The notes under the pieces were generated by a model, which did not search any database, was not told the origin of the DNA, and saw only the letters and a program-made list of their open reading frames with translations. Both the position numbers and the translations under genes were made by a program. A DNA stretch of 22,251 nt from assembly GCA_002339355.1 (NCBI GenBank), contig DDKQ01000107.1:19437-41687 (forward strand), read 5' to 3'. This stretch comes from Candidatus Subteraquimicrobium carltonvillense. Its GTDB lineage: Bacteria; Actinomycetota; Aquicultoria; Subteraquimicrobiales; Subteraquimicrobiaceae. Below are positions 20,926 through 22,251 of this stretch, piece after piece (the first letter of the stretch is position 1; each line of letters starts with the position of its first letter).

Positions 20926-21972
20926 TTGAAGGAAGCTTTTCTTTATGAAAAATTGGCAGACAAGAAGGTAAGATGCAACATCTGTCCCAGGCGATGTGCC
21001 ATCCCTTTGGGTAAGCGCGGTTATTGCGGAACGAGGCTAAATGAGGATGGCACATTATACACCTTAATCTATGCCAAATGTTCCTCGATCGCGGCAGATC
21101 CCGTGGAAAAGAAACCCGTTTTTCATTTTTATCCAGGGAGCCAAGTTCTTTCTTTCGGAACACTGGGTTGCAATTTAAGGTGTAAGCATTGCCAAAATTG
21201 GCAAATTGCTCATGCACGTCCGGACGAGAAGGGGTCGGGTCTAACTGAAGTGTCCCCAGAGTACGCTGTGGACTTGGCGAAGAGATATGATTGTCAGGGA
21301 CTTGCTTGGACATACAATGAACCAATCATCTGGTTTGAATACACCTTGGATTCGGCCAAATTGTGCAGGGGAAGTGGGCTTTACACCATTTACGTGACCA
21401 ATGGTTACATTACTCAGGAAGCTCTGGATATGATCGGGCCCTATCTCGATGTATTTCGGGTGGACATTAAGGGCTTTACCAGTGAACTTTATAAAGAGCT
21501 ATCCAATGTTCCCGATTTTTCCCCGATCCTGGAAGCTGCAATCCGAGCCAGGAAGAGATGGAACATGCACGTTGAGGCGGTAACGAATGTAATTCCTACA
21601 TACAACGATGACGAAAATCAACTTCGTGGAATCGCTAGATGGATAAAGAATTCCCTGGGAGTCAATACCCCGTGGCATGTGACCCGATTCATCCCCTACT
21701 TAGAACTCTCTCACCTGTACCCCACGCCAACAAAGACTTTGGAAAGGGCCAGGGAAATAGGTTTTGAAGAGGGGCTCTCCTTCATCTACGTGGGAAATGT
21801 TCCGGGTCATCCAGGTGAGAATACCTATTGTCCCGGTTGTGGGAGACTGGTCATTGAGAGATGGGGTTATAGTATCACAAAGTATCAGATTCAAGATGGG
21901 AAATGTCAGTTCTGCGAAACCGATCTCAACATTGTGGGCAGCGAGGTAGCGGAGAGGAAACACGCTACTTAG
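20926..21972 (+). CDS. amrS: AmmeMemoRadiSam system radical SAM enzyme (AmrS type)
   Basis: A radical SAM enzyme of the family often encoded with AmmeMemoRadiSam proteins A and B, whose reaction is not well defined. The SAM-cluster motif is CNLRCKHC (82, 86, 89). The N-terminal region has CNICPRRC (17, 20, 24) and GYCGTR (34), and the C-terminus has YCPGCGR and a final CxxC (CQFC), which suggest extra metal sites. The frame opens at TTG 20908, but that codon is part of the palindromic repeat; TTG 20926 has AAGAAGG eight bases upstream and gives the family-typical MKEAFLYEKL beginning, so it is preferred (348 residues). No A or B partner gene lies in the window. The family assignment is firm, the function open. 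Confidence 0.9.
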   Translation: MKEAFLYEKLADKKVRCNICPRRCAIPLGKRGYCGTRLNEDGTLYTLIYAKCSSIAADPVEKKPVFHFYPGSQVLSFGTLGCNLRCKHCQNWQIAHARPDEKGSGLTEVSPEYAVDLAKRYDCQGLAWTYNEPIIWFEYTLDSAKLCRGSGLYTIYVTNGYITQEALDMIGPYLDVFRVDIKGFTSELYKELSNVPDFSPILEAAIRARKRWNMHVEAVTNVIPTYNDDENQLRGIARWIKNSLGVNTPWHVTRFIPYLELSHLYPTPTKTLERAREIGFEEGLSFIYVGNVPGHPGENTYCPGCGRLVIERWGYSITKYQIQDGKCQFCETDLNIVGSEVAERKHAT

Positions 21973-22027
21973 TCGCGAGCTTCCTGGTCTTAATTTTGGA
22001 CGGAAGAATTCATTGGGGTTGACGGAG

Positions 22028-22251
22028 ATGAAAACCAAACGCGCCGTTTCATCGGGTGGGGTTATCTTCCGAAGGGTGAATAAGGAAATTCAAGTCGCCC
22101 TTGCCCGAAGGGGTGAGGGCAAAATCTGGTGCCTGCCCAAGGGGTTAATTGAAAAAAGGGAAAATCCAGAGGAGACGGCGATCAGAGAGGTGGAGGAGGA
22201 AACGGGACTTCGTGGAGAGATCGTGGATAAGATTGGACAGATAGACTACTG
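22028..22251 (+). CDS. Nudix hydrolase, truncated by the window edge
   Basis: The first 74 codons of a Nudix-family pyrophosphohydrolase. The Nudix box is complete: a glycine, five residues, glutamate, seven residues, then REVEEETGL, with the glutamates that bind magnesium. The preceding ALARRGEGKIWCLPKG fits the family and recalls diadenosine-polyphosphate or NTP-cleaving members, but the substrate is not evident. ATG 22028 directly abuts GGAG; in-frame TTG codons at 22013 and 22019 are alternatives. The gene starts 55 bases after amrS and runs off the right end. Confidence 0.88.
   Translation, partial: MKTKRAVSSGGVIFRRVNKEIQVALARRGEGKIWCLPKGLIEKRENPEETAIREVEEETGLRGEIVDKIGQIDY

Overview
The window comes from an anaerobic bacterium of moderate G+C content. 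Most genes are on the plus strand in short operons; the exception is a three-gene signalling block on the minus strand (1719-4137). Three things support anaerobic life: a ferredoxin-dependent pyruvate oxidoreductase operon, a sensory [FeFe]-hydrogenase-type protein, and several iron-sulfur proteins. A long SRP RNA with an Alu-type domain, and the gene order tadA / tRNA-Ser / ffs / dnaX / ybaB / recR, point to a Gram-positive-type lineage such as a deep-branching actinobacterium or a clostridium. The species cannot be named from the sequence.

Layout. 1-1570: tadA, a 52-codon HTH-like small ORF, two tRNA-Ser genes (anticodons CGA and GGA) whose 3' halves and downstream spacers are identical, and the SRP RNA. 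1581-4137 (minus strand): a GAF sensor histidine kinase, a NarL-type response regulator, a lone receiver domain, and a possible 34-residue membrane peptide. 4209-4540: operator-like direct repeats, then a palindromic repeat interrupted by what looks like the tail of an IS605-type TnpB element. 4620-7691: a stand-alone AsnC/Lrp ligand-binding domain, then dnaX, ybaB and recR. 7818-7955: a palindromic repeat element. 7987-11945: porC-porD-porA-porB, with porB carrying a complete 326-residue intein. 12010-14242: lysC-asd. 14315-15499: a promoter, a structured leader ending in a terminator, and a cation diffusion facilitator. 15607-18374: an MrfA-type helicase and a TIGR00725/LOG-type nucleotide-binding protein. 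18506-18970: a YbaK-type tRNA deacylase. 19054-20823: a hydrogenase-like sensor fused to a diguanylate cyclase. 20926-21972: an AmmeMemoRadiSam-type radical SAM enzyme. 22028-end: a Nudix hydrolase cut by the window edge.

How the genes fit together. PorCDAB oxidises pyruvate (or a related 2-oxoacid) to acyl-CoA and reduces ferredoxin. The HydS-GGDEF protein would report hydrogen or redox state as c-di-GMP. LysC and Asd open the aspartate-family amino acid pathway. The dnaX-ybaB-recR cluster is the usual replication and repair group.

The most notable items are the intein at the thiamine-pyrophosphate site of PorB, the hydrogenase-GGDEF fusion with altered H-cluster motifs, the regulated leader of the metal exporter, and a filled/empty pair of one palindromic repeat (4327 and 14473).
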